64,000 nucleotides of DNA from Rapana venosa (taxonomy: Eukaryota; Mollusca; Gastropoda; Neogastropoda; Muricidae). The translations under genes were made by a program, and so were the position numbers. Where the stretch lies: NCBI GenBank assembly GCA_028751875.1, contig CM054140.1, positions 24,474,586 to 24,538,585 on the forward strand. The letters run 5' to 3'. A model generated the notes under the pieces. It was not told the DNA's origin. It did no database searches and saw only the letters and a program-made list of their open reading frames with translations. This document shows, piece by piece, positions 10,870-24,500 of the stretch. The stretch's first letter is position 1. Each line of letters starts with the position of its first letter.

Positions 10870-12109
10870 TGATTTATGAAGAGAAGATGAAGAACAACAA
10901 ACAACAACAACACACATTAACACCCCACCACCACAACAACAACACCAACAACAACAACCAATCCAGCGTACAAAACAAATCCCCTACTAAAACAAATACA
11001 ACAATATTATTATTATATAATATAATAGTTGAGCCCACAACAAGAAAACGTTAGGCCAGATTAGACACGTAATTTCAAGCGCTGTGATTTCCTTATCCAG
11101 GCTGAGCATAGTGCGAGTTGGGGATGGGATGTGAAATGGCCTTAGATGGCTTAGAGGGACAAGACCAAAGATGGTTACACCAAATTAGGGTGGTGGTTGG
11201 GGGTAATGGGTGGAGGGGGGATGAGGGAGGTTGGAGATGGCGACAGCTTGACGGTGGTTATGGCATGCGTCAGCGATGATACCACCTTCAGAACCACGAC
11301 TGCTATTCACCGTCAGGCTATGTCAGGCCGCACACCTGTGGCGGTTTTTTATTATTTAGGGGGGGGTCACCGTAGTATGTAGTTAGTATTCTGGTATAGT
11401 GTGCGTAAGTGGGGGGGGAAATTATTGGTGTGATTTTCACAGATTTTCTTAAGATGAAAAATGGACTTTGCACTGTTTTTTTGTCATTGTGGACATAGAG
11501 CAATACCAGGTAGTCACGAGAAGTTGGAAATTAACCATCAAATGAGGTTGCCTGATTCCTACAGCGTTGATCCGCGCATGCATTTTTGTCTAAGGAAGCT
11601 AGCAGACGACATAGGACTTCTGAGCGGTAGAGTGTTTGTGAAATAGTAAAAAATGTCTACCTACCAAATGTGTTTAAAATCACATGAGTTTTGAGTCAGT
11701 GGCTAGTTAGTTCACAAATGTGGTTTTTATTTCTGTGGATGCCTTTGTACATTGCGTTATGAAATATAAGTGTACATAGAAAAACAGAAGGAAATAGAGT
11801 GACTTTTTTAATATCGGTGTGCAGCATAAGGGAGACCCGGACTCGCCAGGTTATAAGTTACGTGCAACCGAGGCGGCGAATATTTCAGAACTTTACCCTT
11901 AATGATTCGATCTTTTGGTTAATTAATCTTACTGGTGGTTAGTTTGTGGGGGGTCAATATGCTATAGACGGAAGTCTACACACACACACAGACGCGCGCA
12001 CGCACGAAAGCACGCCACGCAACCTCACACACTCTCACACACACTACATGATGAGTGGAGGGTTGTTTTGAACAAGAGTGAGGTGATCCGTGAGAGAGAG
12101 AGTGTTTTC
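10870..12109. other. No gene seen; AAC-rich then unassigned
   Basis: An AAC/ACA-rich patch (about 10890-10965) is followed by unassigned sequence. I found no retroelement motif, tRNA head or convincing open frame. Short CA-rich segment near 11980-12050. Confidence 0.4.
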
Positions 12110-12284
12110 TTTTATTTATTTTTTATTTGAGGATAATTGGTGATAGCAATAGAGTGCTTTTTTTTTTACATACCAGTCCCGTGTGTCTGCAGGTGTTGTT
12201 TATTTTGTCTTCGTTACACCGGCAACATGGCCTTCTTCCAAAAATGACGAACTGGTGTTACGTTGTGCGCAATATGTTCTGTTG
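12110..12284 (-). mobile_element. SINE family A fragment, reverse orientation
   Basis: ACATACCAGTCCCGTGTGTC, the GGCAACATGGCCTTCTTCC segment and TTGTGCGCAATATGTTCTG match the 3' half of the reverse-oriented family A copy at 4272-4545. It is broken off by a GA tract. Confidence 0.7.
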
Positions 12285-12372
12285 AGAGAGAGAGAGAGAG
12301 TAGAGAGAGAGATGTGAGTGAGAGAGAGGAGAGAGGTGAGAGATGAGATGGATGGAGAGAGTGAGAGAGAAC
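12285..12372. repeat. (GA)n-rich tract
   Basis: GA dinucleotides with GTGA and GATG interruptions. Confidence 0.85.
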
Positions 12373-13049
12373 TTGAAACTAGATACTCGAACTCGAAACT
12401 CGTACTATTTATTCACAAAAAGGCCATTGGCCTGACTTGAAGTGGGGTTGACGTAATGCTTAGTTGTTTGGTTATAAATCACGGACAACAACTCACACAA
12501 ACACTCACACCACACACACAGACCAAAACAGGGTTTGTTTAACACAATTGTCAGCTTTCAAAATTATGTCTAAGGATATCTTTTATCTCGGTATTCTGAT
12601 GCTTTGCCAACTATTAAAGTTGTGGCTGCGCAAACCTAGGATGACGTGATGCCAGGGAGGTTATTCAGTGTCTATTAATTAGGCTGTTTACTATATTTAA
12701 CAGGGTTATAGTTATGCCTAAATCCTCATTTCTGGACTGCTACACTCAAAATGTACTTCTTCCTCAGGAGCTTGCTTTCATTATGTGCATTACAGCCGGT
12801 GCGTCGTAAATAGATTGTTCTATGTTAGCTGATTTAGAACATTTATTGATGTTACACAAGGTCTATTCTTAGACATTTTTTCTTGTAATGGTATTTCCAC
12901 ATCAAGTTTTAGATAAGGTTTGAATCATGCGAACTTATTAATTGTACTGTACATTTGAAATCTTTCATGTTTTTGTATATGATTTCTCATTGTGCCATCG
13001 CAGTCAATCAATCTTTGCTGAAAGCGTTAATAAACTCTCTACAATTTTC
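12373..13049. other. No gene seen
   Basis: Unassigned AT-rich sequence up to the gap. The open frames that cross into the gap consist mostly of undefined residues and carry no information. Confidence 0.4.
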
Positions 13050-13549
13050 NNNNNNNNNNNNNNNNNNNNNNNNNNNNNNNNNNNNNNNNNNNNNNNNNNN
13101 NNNNNNNNNNNNNNNNNNNNNNNNNNNNNNNNNNNNNNNNNNNNNNNNNNNNNNNNNNNNNNNNNNNNNNNNNNNNNNNNNNNNNNNNNNNNNNNNNNNN
13201 NNNNNNNNNNNNNNNNNNNNNNNNNNNNNNNNNNNNNNNNNNNNNNNNNNNNNNNNNNNNNNNNNNNNNNNNNNNNNNNNNNNNNNNNNNNNNNNNNNNN
13301 NNNNNNNNNNNNNNNNNNNNNNNNNNNNNNNNNNNNNNNNNNNNNNNNNNNNNNNNNNNNNNNNNNNNNNNNNNNNNNNNNNNNNNNNNNNNNNNNNNNN
13401 NNNNNNNNNNNNNNNNNNNNNNNNNNNNNNNNNNNNNNNNNNNNNNNNNNNNNNNNNNNNNNNNNNNNNNNNNNNNNNNNNNNNNNNNNNNNNNNNNNNN
13501 NNNNNNNNNNNNNNNNNNNNNNNNNNNNNNNNNNNNNNNNNNNNNNNNN
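13050..13549. other. Assembly gap, 500 N
   Basis: Exactly 500 undetermined bases, which suggests a fixed-size scaffold gap. The decamer satellite begins within 35 bp of its right edge, so the true array may extend into it. Confidence 0.99.
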
Positions 13550-13579
13550 TTTTTTTTTTAAAAAGTGTATTAATATAAA

Positions 13580-14577
13580 AAAATGATTAAAGGTATTACA
13601 GTGTATTAAGGTGTATTACAGGAAGTAAGTTATTACAGTGAAAACATCCCTTGCAGTGAAGTGTACTGTGGTACAGTGCATTGTATTACAGTGTATTACA
13701 GTGTATTAGAGTGTATTACAGTGTTGTGCAGTGTATTACATTGTATTGCAGTGTTTTACAATGCATTGAAGTGTATTACAGTGTGTTATAGTGTCTTACA
13801 GTGTTTTACAGTGCATTACAGTGTATTACAGTGCATTGCAGTGTAGTGTACTCTAGTACAGTGCAATGTATTACAGTGTATTGCAGTGTGTTACAGTGTA
13901 TTGCAGTGTTTTACAGTGTATTAAAGTGTATGACAGTGAATACTAGTGTATTACAGTGTATTACAGTGTACTACAGTGTATTACAGTGAATTGCAGTGTA
14001 GTGTACTGTGGTACAGTGCATTGTATTACAGTGTATTACAGTGTATTACAGTGTATTGCAGTGTATTACAGTGTATTGCAGTGTATTACAATGTATTACA
14101 GTGTATTACAGTGTATCGTAGTGTATTACAATGTATTAAAGTGTATTAAAGTCTATTAAAGTGTATTACAGTGGATTACAGTGTATTGCATTGTATTACA
14201 GTGTATTACAGTGCATTGCATTGTATTCTACCACCGTACAGTGCATTATATTACAGTGTATTACAGTGTATTACAGTGTATTACAGTGTAATATAGTGTA
14301 TTACAGTGTATTACTGTGCATTACAGTATATTACAGTGTATTGCAGTGTATTACAATGTATTACAGTGTATTAAAGTGTATTAAAATGTATTATTGTGTA
14401 TTACAGTGTACTAAAGTGTTCTACAGTGAATAACAGTGTATTACAGTGTTATACAATGCATTGCAGTGTAGTGTACTGTGGTACAGTGTATTGTATTACA
14501 GTGTATTACAGTATATTGCAGTGTATCACAGTGTATTACAGCGTAGTACAGTGTATTACAATGTATGACACTGTATT
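13580..14577 (+). repeat. Decamer satellite, left block
   Basis: Tandem TTACAGTGTA with substitutions, kept in 10-bp register. Variant phrases containing TGTACTGTGGTACAGTGCA occur near 13,661, 14,002 and 14,472. The plus strand is nearly stop-free in all three frames (peptide period YYSVLQCITV), simply because ten is not divisible by three. Confidence 0.95.
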
Positions 14578-15438
14578 CTATCTATCTATCTATCTGTCCC
14601 ATAGTCTGACGACCGTGGGGGCACCCTCAAAGACTCAGCAACCAGTTCCCTCCATTCCTCTCTCTGTTCTGCCTTTCTCAGGGTTTTGTTGAGTTCTAGG
14701 CCTGTCCATTCACTGATGTTATCCTCCCAGCTCTTCCTTGGTCTGCCTCTTCTTCTTCCTCCTTGGACAGTGCCTTGCAAAACTGACTTTGTAATTCCTT
14801 GGGATCTTGTGACATGCCCATACCACTTGAGTTTACGCTTTTTCACACGATCGTTAGAAGGTTCTCATAGGGTCCAATGGTTTGCTGGATTCTGTTATGC
14901 ACGCTTTCGTTGCTTATGTGGTCTTTGTAGGAGATGCCAAGGAGTCTCCGAAGCATCTCATCTCCACTGCCTGTACTCTTCACTCCAAATCTGCAGTCAG
15001 TGTCCATGATTCACAGGCATACAGAAATATGGATATGACAAGGGAGCGCATTAGTTTGATCTTGGAGATAAGTGAGATATCTTATCTCTCCAGATGGTGT
15101 TTAGTTTTGACAAAGCTGTTATTGTCTGTGCAGTCCTGCATACTACTTCTGGCTTGGATCCCTGTCGGATACAATGGCTCCCAGGTACTTGAAGCTTTGA
15201 ACTGTTTCCAGCTTCTGGTCATTAACCCTGATATCAGTGCAATGCCGTTGGTGTTATTAGTCATCAGTTTGGTCTTCTCTGCACTGATTTCCATGCCGTA
15301 TGTTTTGGAGGCCTTATCCAAGTGTTCTGTTAGGCTGGCAAGCTCTTTTTCTGATCCTGCTATTCCATCAATGTCATCTGCGAAGCGGAGGTTTGTGATC
15401 GTTCTGCCACCGATGCTGACTGATCCTTCATGATGTTC
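14578..15438 (-). pseudogene. Reverse transcriptase C-terminal part and 3' end of the inverted element
   Basis: Minus-strand reading: EGSVSIGGRTITNLRFADDI with the catalytic FADD box (about 15,371-15,384), then the AYGMEISAEKTK-like stretch, the LMRSLVISIFLYACESWTL segment (about 15,000-15,060) and the terminal KRKLKWYGHV and GRRRGRPRKSWEDN blocks. Frames are broken at least twice (near 14,850 and 14,960). The last 220 bp are nearly the same as the fragment at 486-712, so both belong to one family. Confidence 0.85.
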
Positions 15439-16745
15439 CGGTTTCAGTCTAGCGTTAACATCGCACAGACACGAAGTTTTCCAGGAGCAGACATAGGGAG
15501 TGATCATGATCTTGTGATGATGACTTTCCGACTACGTCTAAAGAAAATCCACAAGCGGAACAACATCAGGATCAAATTTGACCTCGAGAAGCTGAAGGAC
15601 CCAGAGGTATTAGAAATTTTTCAAGCAAGGATAGGTGGAAAGTTTGCAGCACTCACTGTGATAGACTCAGACATAGATACACTGACGAATAGTTTTCAAT
15701 ACAGCAGTGACTGAAACAGCAAACGAGCTTCTTGGCAAACGCCGACCAGTCAAAAAAAACATGGTCACACCTAACATCCTACAACTATGCGACAAGCGTA
15801 GAGAGTTGAAGAAAAGAAAAATGAAACAAAAGAAAGAGCAAACATAATAGGGCAGTCAACAAAAGAATCAGGAAGTCCATGACGGAGGCAAAAGAGAAAT
15901 GGATCGGTGAACAGTGCCAAGACATTGAAGAGAACATCAAGAAAAACAATAGCAAGAAAGCATATCAGATGGTGAAAGACCTGACTAGCACGAAACAGAG
16001 AACAGGTTTAACAATCCAAGACAAAAATGGGAAGTGTCTCACTGACGACCAGGATATTCTGAACAGATGGACAGAATACTGCTCCGACCTGTATAACTAT
16101 AGAACCGCAGGAGATCCAGAAGTCCTTAATGTACCCGACAGCAAAGACACAGACAGTCACCCTATCCTCCGAGAAGAAGTGGAAACAGCAGTCAGATCGC
16201 TGAAAAAGGGAAGTCAGCAGGGGCTGACAACATTCCAGCTGAGCTGGTCCAAGCTGAGGGGAAGCCATGATCAGCGCCCTACTAAGAATCTGCAACAAGA
16301 TGTGGCAGACAGGAAAATGCCAACACCATGGACGCAGTCACTCATCATCACCCTCCCCAAGAAAGGAAATCTACAACAATGCCATAATTACCGCACAATC
16401 AGCCTCATATGTCACCCAAGCAAGGTCATGCTGCAGATAATATTGAATAGACTGAAGCCACAAGCAGAGACCATCATTGCTGAGGAACAAGCAGGTTTCA
16501 GAGCAGGGCGTAACACAACAGAACTGATATTCAACCTCAGAATACTATGTGAGCGGTACCTTCAACATCAACAAGACCTTTACCACGTATTTATCGATTT
16601 TAAGATAGCATTTGACAGGGTGTGGCATGCAGCCTTGTGGGCAACCATGAATTTGTACAGCATCAATGCAAACCTGATCAGAGTCATCAAACAGCTGTAC
16701 AGCGAGGGCCCCCCGCAGTTAACAAAAAAACATTGGAGATGTATA
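15438..16745 (+). pseudogene. Endonuclease C terminus and reverse transcriptase N-terminal half (inverted segment)
   Basis: Plus-strand reading begins in the endonuclease with SFPGADIGSDHDL (about 15,474-15,513; the SDH motif is the usual catalytic end of this APE-type nuclease). It passes through a lysine-rich linker and reaches reverse transcriptase blocks: TPWTQSLIITLPKKG, NYRTISLI, EEQAGFRAGR and motif A FIDFKIAFDRVWH (about 16,588-16,625) with its catalytic aspartate. Frameshifts lie near 15,705, 15,845 and 16,215-16,300. It stops before motif C, which is on the other piece. RTE-like assignment is from family resemblance, not a search. Confidence 0.85.
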
Positions 16746-18539
16746 CGTGTATTGCAGTGATGTATTACAATGTATTGCTGTGTATTACAATGCTATTACA
16801 GTGTATTACAGTGTATTACAGTGTATTACAGTGAATTGCAGTGTATTACAGTGTATAACAGTGTATTACAGTGCACTGCAGTGTAGTATACTGTGGTACA
16901 GTGCAATGTATTACAGTGTATTGCAGTGTGTTACAGTGTATTGCAGTGTTTTACTGTGTATTAATATGTATTACAGTGAATTACAGTGTATTGCAGTGTA
17001 TTGCAGTGTATTACAATGTATTACAGTGTATTACAGTGCACTGCAGTGTAGTATACTGTGGTACAGTGCAATGTATTACAGTGTATTGCAGTGATTACCA
17101 GTGTATTTGCAGAGTTATACTGTATTATTGTATTAATAGTATTACAGTGAAATTACAGTGTATTGCAGTGTATTACAATGTATTACAGTGTATTACAGTG
17201 TATTGCAGTTTAATACAGTGTATTTCAGTGTATTACAATGTATTACAGTGTATTACAGTGTATTACAGTGTATTGCAGTGTATTACAATGTATTACAGTG
17301 CATTGCAGTGTAGTGTACTGTGGTACAGTGCCATTGTCTTATGTCTTTACAGTTAGGTAAACTGGGCAGAGAGCGGTGTTGTAAAGTGTTTAACATATAA
17401 TGTACCACAGTTACCGTGCAGTTGTATTTCAGTTTAGTGCAGTGTATTCCAGTGTAGTTTACTGGAGTACAGTTAAGTGTACTGCGGTACAATGTGATGT
17501 ATTACATGTAGTGTAGTGCACTGCAGCACAGTGCAGTGTATTACAGTGTAAGACATTGTAATACAAAGTAATACTGTGTATTAGAGTGTATTGCAGTGTA
17601 GTGTACTGTGGTACAGTGCATTGTATTAAAGTGTATTATATTGTTTTACAGTATATTACAATGAAATACAGTGTATTACAGTGTATTACAGTGTATTGCA
17701 GTGTTTTACAATGTATTATAGTGTATTACAGTGTATTGCAGTGTATTACAGTGTATTGCAGTAAATTACAATGTATTTCAGTGCCTTGCAGTGTAGTGTA
17801 CAGTGGTACAGTGCATTGTATTACAGCGTATTACAGTGTATTATAGTGTATTACAGCGTATTACAATGCTATAAAGTGTATTACAGTGAATTACAGTGTA
17901 TTACATTGTATTAAAGTGTATTACAGGGCATTGCAGTGCAATGGTAGTGCTGCACAGAGCATTAAATTGTTATACTGAGGTAATACGTGTAAAACGGTAT
18001 GTCTTGCAGTGTATTACAGGAATTTACAGGTCTACAGTGTATTACAGTGTTTTGAGTGTAGTGTACTGTGCTACAGTGCTTGTATTACAGAGTATCACAG
18101 TGTATTGTACTGCGCAGAGTTGCAGTGTTGTAAAGTTTTTTAAAAATGTTATGTACAACAGTACATGCAGTGTATTTCAGTTTAGTGCAGTGTATTACAA
18201 TTTAGTGTATGGAGTACATTGACATGTGTACTGCGGTCTCGTGTGATTTATTAACCGTTGTGTAGAGCCTTGCACCACAGTGCAGGTATACAGTGCAATA
18301 CAGTGTAATACAGTATGTTTTTACAATGCAATACATGTTTATTGCAGTGTATTACAGTGTATTACAGTGTATCACAGTGTATTACAGTGTATTACAGTGT
18401 ATTACAATGTATTACAGTGTATTACAGTGTATTAAAGATTATTACAATGTTATACACTGTTTTACAGTGTGTTACAATGTATTCAGTGTATTACAGTGTA
18501 TTACAGTGCATTGCTGTGTTATTGCAGTGTATTGCAGGG
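16738..18539 (+). repeat. Satellite segment duplicated at 33,018-34,826 (copy 1)
   Basis: This 1.8-kb segment, including irregular one-off features (for example GATGTATACGTGTATTGCAG at its start and ATACAGTATGTTTTTACAAT near 18,298), recurs about 16,281 bases to the right. The left edge lies at the end of the twin-primed element. Confidence 0.85.
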
Positions 18540-21500
18540 TATTACAATTTATTACAGTGCATTGCAGTGTAGTGTACTGTGGTACAGTTGCATTGTATTA
18601 CAGTGTATTATAGTGCATTATATTGTATTACAGTGCATTACAGTGTATTACAGAGTATTACAGTGTATCACAGTGTATCACAGTGTATTACATGTATTAC
18701 AGTGTATTAGAGTGTATTTACAGAGGGAAGTACAGTGTATGCAGTTGTTTTTACAGTGTATTGCAGTGAGGTAACAAATGGTATTTACAGTGTATTTAAA
18801 GTGTATTATGGTGTATTGCAGTGTATTAAAGCGTTTTGCAGTATATACAGTGTATTACAGTGTGTTACAGTGCAATACAGTGCATTACAGTTGATTGCAT
18901 GATTATAGTGTATTGCAAGGTATTACAATGTATTAAAATGTATATTACAATGTATTAAAGTGTATTACATGTACTACAGTGTTTTGCAGTGTATTTACAA
19001 AAGTATTAGCAGTGTATTACAGTTGTATTACATAGTACAAAATAAGTATTATCGTGTATTACAGTCCATCAAAGTGTATTATTACAGTGATTATACAGTG
19101 TAAATACAGTGAATTACAGTGTATTAAGTGCATTGCAGTGTAGTGGTACTCTGGACAGTGCCTTGTATTTACCAGTACATTACAGTGTATTACAGGTATT
19201 ACGTGCATTTACAGTGTTTACAGTGTATTCAGTGTGTTACAATGTATTACAGTGTATTAAAGTGTATTACAGTGTATTACAGTGTATTGCAGTGTATTAC
19301 AGTGTATTGCAGTGTACTAAAATGTATTACTGTGCATTGCAGTGTAGTGTACACTGGTTACAGTGCATTGTATTACAGTGTTTTACGGTAGTAAACTGCG
19401 AGGAGTGCGTTGTTCTGTAAAGTGATTAACAAGTAATGTCAACAAGTACAGTTGCCAGTTTTATTTCAGTTCAGTGCAGTGTATTACAAGTGACGTTACA
19501 GGATTGCAGTGGTGGACTGCGGTACAGTGTGATGTAGTGTACATGTAGTTAAGTGCTCGGCAATCACAGTGCAGTGTTTACAGTACATACAGGTGTAAAA
19601 TACAGTGTAATACAGTGTAATGCAGTGTATTACGTGGATTACAGTGAGTTAAGTGGGTAATCAGTGTATTTGCAGTGTTGTTACAATGTATTGCAATGTA
19701 TTACAATGTATACAGTGTATTAAAAGGTATTACAGTGTATTAAGTGAATTGCAGTGTATTTAACAGTTGTATTACAGTGTATTACTACTACATAGTATTA
19801 TCGTGTATTATAGTGCATCACCAGTGTATTCAGTGCCTACAGTGTTATTACAGTGAATGACTGTGTTATTACAGTGCATTGCAGTGTTAGTTGTACGTGG
19901 TTTCCAGTGCATTGTATTCCAGTGATTACAGTGTATTACAGTGTATTACAGTGATTACAGTGTATGCTAAGGTGTATCTACAGAGTATTGCAGATTTTAT
20001 TAGTGTATAGCAGTGTACCTAAAATGTATTACTAGTGCATTGCTGTGTAGTGTACTGTGGATGCAGTTGCATTGTATTACAGTGTTTTACGTGTAGTAAA
20101 CTGCGCAGGGGCTGTGTGGTAAAGTGTTGAACAATGTAAATGTACAACAGTACAGTGCAGTGTATATCAGTTCAGGCAGTGTTTTACAGTTGTAGTGTAC
20201 TGGAGTAAGTGAAGTGTACTGCGGTACAGTGTGATGTATTACAACATTAGTGTTCTGTGTAGTGCATTGCATCAAAGTGCAGTGTATTTACAGTGCAATA
20301 CAGTGTAATAAGTGTACTACCGTGTAATGCAGTGTTATTACAGTGTATTACAGTGAGTTCGTGTACTACAGTGTATTGCAGTGTAGTACAAGTATGCAGT
20401 GTATTACAATGTATTACAGTGTAATTAATGTATACAGTGTAATAAAGTGAAATTACAGTGTATTTACAGTGATACCGTGTATTATAGTGAATTGCAGTGT
20501 AGTTTTACGTGTAGTTAAAACTGGCGGCATGAGTGCGGGTTGCTAAGTGTTTAACAATGTAATGTACAAACAGTGCAATTGCAGTAGTATTTCAGTTCAG
20601 TAATTACACTGTGATACAGTGTATTACTGTGTATTACAGTGTATTACAGTGTAGTACAGTGTACTACAATGTATTTCAGTGTTATACAGTGCATTGTAGT
20701 GTAATGTAATGTGGTACAGTGCAATGTATTACAGTGTATTACAGTGTATTACAGTGTATTACAGCGTATTACTGTGTATTACAATGTATTACAGTGTATT
20801 ATAATGTATTACAGCGTATTACAATGTATTACAGTGTATTACAGTGTATTACAGTGCAATTCAAGTAATACAGTGTATTGCAGTGTATTGCAGTGTATTA
20901 CAGTGTATTACAGTGTATTACAGTGTATTTCAGTGTATTACAGTGTATTACAGTGTATTGCAGTGTATTGCAGTGTATTACAGTGTATTGCAGTGTATTA
21001 AAGTGTATTACAGTGAATTACAGTGTACTACATTGTATTACAGTGCATTACAGTGCATTGCAATGCATTATAATATATTAAAGTGTATTACAGTGCATTA
21101 CAGTGTATTACAGTGTATTAGAGTGTATTATAGTGTATTACAGTGCATTGCAGTGTAGTGTACTGTTGTACAATGCAATGCATTACAGTGTATTGCAGTG
21201 TATTGCAGTTTTTTACAGTGTTTTACAGTGTATTACAGTGAATTAAAGTGTATGACAGTGTCTTACAGTGTATTACAGTGATGTGCAGTCTAGTGTACTG
21301 TGGTACAGTGCAATGTATTACATTGTATTACAGTGTATTACAGTGTATGACAGTGTTTTACAGTGAATTACAGTGCATTATAGTGTATTGCAGTGTATTA
21401 CAGTTAAATATAGTGTATTGCAGTGTATTACAATGTATAAGTGTATTACAGTGTATTACAGTGTATTACAGTGTATTGCAGTGTATTACAATGTCTAAAC

Positions 21501-24500
21501 AGTGCATTGCCTATAGTTGCCACTGTGGTACAGTGCAATGTTATTTACAGTGTATTACAGTGTATTACAGTGTATTACAGTGTATTACAGTGTATTACAG
21601 TGTATTACAGTGTATTACAATTTATTACAGTGTCTTACAGTGTATTAAAGTGTATTACAATGTTATAGAGTGTATTGCAGTGTATTACAATGTATTACAA
21701 TGTTTTACAGTGTATTACAGTCTATTACAGTGTATTGCAGTGTATTGCAAGGTAATTACAATTTATTACAGTGCATTGCAGTGTAGTGTACTGTGGTACA
21801 GTGCATTGTAATACAGTGTATTACAGTGCATTATATTGTATTACAGTGTATTATAGTGTATTACAGTGTATAGCAATGTTATAAAGTGTATTACAGTGTA
21901 TTACCGAGTATTACAGTGTCTTACAGTGAAATATAGTGTATTACAGAATAGTACAGTGTATCACAGTGTATCACAGTGTATTACAATTTAATACAGTTTA
22001 TTACAGTGTATTACCGAGTGTTACAGTGTATCACAGTGTTATACAGTGTATCACAGTGTATTACAGTGTATAAAGTGTATTCCAGTGAAGTACAGTGTAT
22101 TACAGTGTATTACAGTATATTGCAGTGAGTTACAATGTATTACAGTGTATTAAAGTGTATTACAGTGTATTGCAGTGTATTATTGCACATTGCAGTATAT
22201 TACAGTGTATTACAGTGTGTCACAGTGCATTACAGTGCATTACAGTGTATTGCAGTGTGTTATAGTGTATTGCAATGTATTACAATGTATTAAAGTGTAT
22301 TACAGTGTATTAAAGTGTATTACAATGTACTACAGTGTATTGCAGTGTATTACAATGTATTACAGTGTATTACAGTGTATTACATAGTATTACATAGTAT
22401 TATCGTGTATTACAGTGCATCATAGTGTATTACAGTGATATACAGTGTATTACAGTGAATTACAGTGTATTACAGTGTATTACAGTGTATTAGTGTACTA
22501 CAGTGTATTACCGTGTATTACAGTGTATTCACAGTGTATACAGTAGTAAACAGTAATACAGTGTATTTCAGTTGTATTGCAATGTATTACAGTTTATTGC
22601 AGTGTCTAAAATGTATTACGTTGCATTGCGGTATAGTGTACGTGGTTACAGTGGCATTTCTATTACAGTGTTTTCAGTGCTGTTAAATGGCGCAGAGTGG
22701 GTATTTAAATGTTTAACAATGTAATGTACAACAATACAATACAATGTTATTAAAGTGTTTTTACAGTCTATAAAGGGTTATACATGAATTACAGTGTATT
22801 ACAGTGTATTACAGTGTCTGACAGTGCATTGCAGGGTAACGTACTTTGTACAGTGCATTGTATTACAGTGTATTACTGTGAATGACAATGTATTTACAGT
22901 GTATTACAGTGTTACTACAGTGTACTACATTGTATTACAGTGGTATGTTACAGTTAATAGCAGTGTAGTGTACTGTGGCACAGTGCATTGTATTACAGTG
23001 TATTACAGTGGTATATTGAGTGTATTACAGCGTATTCAGTGTATTACAATGTATTACAGTGTATTACATGTATTACAGGGCGTATTACACGTATTACAGG
23101 TGTATTACACTGTTTACAGCGTATTGCAGTAATACAGTGTTTGTTGCATGTATTGCAGTGTATTAGAATGTATTAGAATGTATTACAGTGTATTACAGTG
23201 TTTTTCAGTGTATTACAGTTGTATTACAGTGTATAAGAGTGTATTACAGTGGCATTGCAGGTATTGCCTTGTATTGCAGAGATTTCAGTTTCTGTGCAGT
23301 GATCTTTCAGTGTAGTGTACTGGAGTAAGTGAAGTGTTACTGCGATACAGCGTGTGTATTGACTGGAGTGTCGTGCACTGCAACACAATGCAGTGGTTTT
23401 TACAGTGTATACAGTGTAATACAGTTATATTGCAGTTGTATTTCAGTACATTTGCAGTGTAGTGTACTGTGGTACAGTGCTTGTATTACAGTTGATTAAT
23501 AGTGTGAATTATAGTGTCATTACAGTGTATTCAGTACTACAAAGAAGTACCGATGTATCACGTGTATCAGAGTGTATTACAATGTATCAAGTGTATTACA
23601 GGGTATTAAAGTGTATTACACGGATGTACAGGGGGTTTTGTTTTACAGTGTATTACAGTGTATTACAATGTAGTACAGTGCATCAGCAGTGTAGTGTACT
23701 GTGGTAAGTGCTTTGTATTACAGTTCATTACAGTGTATTACAGTGTATTGGCAAAGGTTTTACAGTGTATTGCAGGAGTTACAATGTATTACAGTGTATT
23801 GCAGTGTATTGCAGTGTATTACAATGTGTTTGCAGTGTATTACCCATGTGTATTACATTGGTTATGTGTATGTGCAGGATTACAAGGTATTTAAAGGTAT
23901 TAACAGTGTATTAAGTGTATTTACAATGTAATACCGTGAATAGCAGTGTATTACAATGTATTACAGTGTATTACAGTGTATTACAGTGTATTTCAGTATA
24001 TTGCAGTGTATTACAATGTATTACAGTGTAATAAAGTGTATTACAGTTTATTATAGTGTATTGCAGTGTATTACAGTTTATTGCAGTGTTTTACATTGTA
24101 TTAAAGTGCATTATAATGTATTTAAGTGTTTTACAGTGAATTACAGTATATTACATAGTATTAAAATGTATGACAGTGCATTGCAGTGTAGTGTACTGTG
24201 GTACAGTGCATTGCATTACAGCGTATTACAGTGTATTACAGTGCATTACTATGTATCACAGTGTAATACAGTGTATTGTAGTGTAGTACAAGGTATTGTT
24301 GTGTATTACAATGTATTACAGTAAATTACAGTGCATTGCAGTGTAGTGTTCTGTGGTACAGTGCATTGTAGTACAGTGTATTATAGTGTATTACAATGTA
24401 TTACAGTGTATTACAATGTATTAAAGTGTATTACAGTGTCTTAAAGTGTATTACAATGTAATACAGGGGTATTGCAGTGTATTACAATGTATTACAGTGT

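Larger units (their letters stand above)
14578..16745 (-). mobile_element. RTE-like non-LTR insertion with twin-priming 5' inversion
   Basis: Two head-to-head pieces of one element sit within the satellite. The minus-strand piece (14,578 to about 15,438) holds the reverse transcriptase C terminus and the 3' end with its (TAGA)n tail. The plus-strand piece (about 15,438 to 16,745) holds the end of the endonuclease and the first half of the reverse transcriptase. The inverted piece ends, in element coordinates, roughly 50 residues before the other begins. That order (inverted upstream part, then sense 3' part with tail) is what twin priming during target-primed reverse transcription produces. 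TGTATT flanks both ends, but the word is common in the satellite and proves nothing. Confidence 0.85.

Noticed and set aside
10680..11054. Poly-Ser, poly-His and poly-Met/Asp proteins
   Set aside because: Trinucleotide repeat translated in different frames.
13580..14577. Telomere or canonical centromere repeat
   Set aside because: The decamer is not TTAGGG-like, and nothing in the window identifies a centromere; location on the chromosome is unknown.
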